A stretch of DNA of 64,000 nt, taken from positions 18,197,779-18,261,778 of the forward strand of contig CM055108.1 in the NCBI GenBank assembly GCA_029204225.1, written 5' to 3'. This DNA is from Diphasiastrum complanatum (Eukaryota > Streptophyta > Lycopodiopsida > Lycopodiales > Lycopodiaceae). A program made the translations under genes and the position numbers. A model generated the notes under the pieces. The model searched no databases. It saw nothing but the letters and a program-made list of their open reading frames with translations, and was not told the DNA's origin. This document shows, piece after piece, positions 61,585 to 64,000 of the stretch; position 1 is the stretch's first letter, and the number at the start of each line of letters is the position of its first letter.

Positions 61585-62436
61585 TTTATTAATGTCTTTT
61601 CCATGCCAAAAGGCATATAAGAAAAAAGAAGTACATGTCAAGTATGTGGTAACCATGAGAGCATCTAACATGTCTCCAAAGCTGTAATAAAGAAAAACAT
61701 CTAGTACAACCTAAGATAAATACATAAATGAGAATGCTTGTGCATAATAATCATATGTATCCATGTTAAGATGTCAGGTTTGTGCTGAAGCTATAGAAGG
61801 ATGAAATGCGAGCTGCAACATAAGGAAGCGTTGGAGCCCGATGGCGTCATCTATGAGCATGAGCATGTATAGTGCGTCTATGTGTAGGAGGTCTAGTGTG
61901 ACGTGTAACTCTCATGGTCGCCTGAGGCTGGTGGATGGTGCGTCGTCTCTGCGTCCTAGGTCTAGGAATGTCGTCGCAATTGTTGTCAGTCATGTCTGCG
62001 TCAGAACGCAATCCTCTTTGAGAGAAGAAGGATGTAATCTGAGACTATGTGTCTGGCTAAGGATGCTGACCTGTCTGACATAGGCCCTATCGCAGGAGGG
62101 ACATCTCACGTATCATAAGTGCCACACATCGGGAGTCCTCATATGAGATAAGGGACCACAGTGTAATTGGTGTCTGACAAAAAAGGCAATGATATCGCCC
62201 TCTGATCTCATGAATAGGAAATGCTCCTTTGACTCGACCATAGACAACGAGCACAACTGGCAAAGCCGCTCCTCTCGCAGGGTGCCCTGGAAGCGCCCAG
62301 TCTCAATTGCCAACTGATGTGAAGATACTCGGAATTGGCCCAGCAGAAAGCCATGAGATAGTCCCGAGGTGAGATAGTGTGGCAAAACTGGAAATCCCAC
62401 AATGTCTAGCTCTAGAAAGTGTGTCCTAGTCGGAAT
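61581..62436 (-). mobile_element. LINE 3' fragment with ORF2 C-terminal finger
   Basis: On the minus strand: [57 protein letters not shown], then 3' UTR with the shared tail. 5'-truncated at about 62436. A small deletion and frameshifts are present. Confidence 0.8.
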
Positions 62437-63371
62437 CAACTTTGGGGCTTTAGTTTTTCTCTTTGTCTCTTTGTATGAACCTTTGTTTATGAAGGTTTAT
62501 GACTTGGTTTATGAGTTTTGAATAAACAAAATAAACTTAAAGAAAACTATAGCCCAAAGATTATAAGAAAAAAAAATCTTAACTTTGAAGTTTCTGTAGG
62601 TAGCCATATTCTGAGATTTTCCTTTCAAGATAAAAATATTTTGTAGAAGGAAACATCTCCTGCGGGTACGGGCTGTTAAAGCCTAGACTAGTCCTGGTAC
62701 GGCTGTACCTGCGGGCATGTATGGGATGCGAATAATAAAAACCTTTCCCTGCTTTCAACAGAAATCAGCCGTGGATCAGTCTCGCGATCTGGCTGTGTCG
62801 CAGACAGAAGATTGAAGGGGGGGGTATGGAGGGGGGTTGTGTGATCAAAAGCTTAACAAACTATTTTAGTATATTGAAAGTTAATTCCTAGTGTGAACTA
62901 TAGGATCTTTGATGAAATTCTTAGGGGAGCTTATGAACTTTTTAATCTTAAAAGTTGAAACCAAGCCAAATCTTGGAGTCAGTGTCCTTTCTGATCGTAC
63001 AACTCTTTCCTCCTCCTCTGTACCTGTTATTCTCCAAAGCTTTGGAGTAGAGAAAGGTACGTAGGAGTTGGAGGAGAGAGACAAAACTTAACTAAGTTTA
63101 TTGTTCTATTGGGGTCCATGGGCCATGTGGCACCTTTAGGTGGCCCCACATGGTGAGTAGGAGCTAGAAAGGACACCTGGGGCCTCTTTTGGGGCCCCAC
63201 TTGTCCTTTTTGCATGAGGAAAGGGGAAGAGCTTTGGGGGAGGGGGTAATTTTGAGTGCTCAAGTTATCTTGTTTTCTTGAGCCCTTTTTCTCTAATTAT
63301 CAGTTTTTAACGGTTTTGATACCGTTGTTCTCCGTTTTTCCTCTAGCTTTTTGCTATATACTGCTTTTACC
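62437..63371 (+). other. Possible 5' LTR and leader of the gag at 63372
   Basis: Non-coding, with poly-G stretches at about 62816-62836 and a TATATACTG word just before the gag start. Position suggests LTR and leader, but no primer-binding site or TG...CA border could be identified. Confidence 0.3.
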
Positions 63372-64000
63372 ATGGACACTCCTATGGAAGAAACCCGAGC
63401 TACAAGTCTCGTCAGGACTGATATGGAGACTATGACGTGTGTAATTAATTTGTTGCAACAACAGATTGTTGACATGCGAGCTAAACATGAACGGGCGGAG
63501 GCCGAAATGCGGGCTATGTCCCAATCTCGGCAGGCACTCCTCAGCCCAATGTTTACCCCAGAGTTTTTATTGGGGAGAAAAAGGACAAACACCAAGATGT
63601 GGTGTTGGCTTGGTTGGATCGATGGACTTCTCATTTTTCCATGCACGATCTACCAGATAGCTCGCGGATTGCTACGGCCATCATATTTTTACAAGGTAAG
63701 GCGTACTCACGGTGGCAGGATCTTAAAGATCGAGCAACGGTCCCAACTACTTGGGATGATTTCCAGGTAGCCTTTAAGGCTGCCTTTATGCCTATCCTTG
63801 ACGATTTTGAATATTATCGTCGATTTGCAGCTTTGCAAATGGGGACGAAACCATTGGATGTTTACTTGCAAGACTTCCAAGAGGCAGCTTCGTGGTTTGT
63901 TAACCGCATAGACGAAGTTCTCCTTAAGCTACATTTAATTTTGGGCTTGCCCAAAGAATATCAGTTGGAGGTCCGCCGCAATCAGCCACAATCCTTAGAG
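63372..64000 (+). pseudogene. Ty3/Gypsy gag, 5' part, cut by the window end
   Basis: Starts MDTPMEETRATSLVRTDMET with a coiled-coil-like N-terminus (LLQQQIVDMRAKHERAEAEM). A frameshift near 63580 leads into the retrotransposon gag domain: LAWLDRWTSHFSMHDLPD, AYSRWQDLKDRATVPTTWDD, FEYYRRFAALQMGTKPLDVY and LHLILGLPKEYQLEVRRNQP. The right part is outside the window. The frameshift suggests a dead copy. Confidence 0.75.

Noticed and set aside
1-64000. tRNA or rRNA genes
   Set aside because: Only the short primer-binding sites complementary to tRNA-iMet were seen; no cloverleaf or rRNA core sequence was recognised by eye on either strand.

Overview
This window looks like nuclear DNA of a land plant, or a close streptophyte relative, with a very large, transposon-filled genome. 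The evidence is: Ty1/Copia and chromodomain Ty3/Gypsy retroelements primed by initiator-tRNA-Met type binding sites, an L1-like LINE family, a BED/hATC hAT transposon, GT-AG introns of up to about 25 kb, and no bacterial-style operons. The species cannot be named from the sequence; a lycophyte, fern or gymnosperm would all fit the intron sizes.

One host gene runs through almost the whole window on the minus strand. Eleven exons (59764 down to 4746) join in phase with GT-AG borders and encode about 422 residues of an M16 (insulinase/pitrilysin-like) two-domain protein. Where active M16 proteases have HXXEH, this protein has no His/Glu, so it is probably a non-catalytic homologue. The N-terminal exons were not found. 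Introns of 5.5, 19.8 and 24.7 kb hold nearly all the mobile DNA.

Layout. 0.9-1.4 kb: a minus-strand LTR inserted in a LINE 3' fragment (1.4-2.5 kb), followed by a second LINE relic and a 488-bp hAT-type MITE (3958-4445). 4.7-5.9 kb: the last four M16-like exons. 7-12.2 kb: a decayed gag/protease-bearing LTR element. 12.2-20.3 kb: a Copia element carrying two later insertions (1035 bp in integrase, 1760 bp between RT and RNase H). 20.5-23.9 kb: a 5'-truncated chromovirus with its 3' LTR. 25.8 kb: one exon. 27.5-30.2 kb: a solo LTR, a second LTR relic, a 527-bp hAT MITE and an LTR-like block with a different primer site. 31.3 kb: one exon. 32-54 kb: a nest in which an old LINE (+) is split by a 16-kb hAT (34414-50589, with terminal inverted repeats and near-matching 8-bp target duplications). 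The hAT carries a nearly full-length LINE in its 5' part and a complete-ended Gypsy element (42635-48480, perfect CACCA duplication, LTRs about 2.5 % different) in its transposase; a Gypsy deletion derivative cuts the old LINE again. 56.2-59.8 kb: five M16-like exons. 60.8-62.4 kb: LINE tails next to long GA/CT tracts. 63.4 kb to the end: the start of another Gypsy gag.

Most pieces are decayed copies. Many premature stops look like CAG, CAA or CGA codons changed by C-to-T, as expected for methylated plant transposons. Only the M16-like gene shows signs of being a maintained host gene: open exons, consistent phases and intact splice borders.
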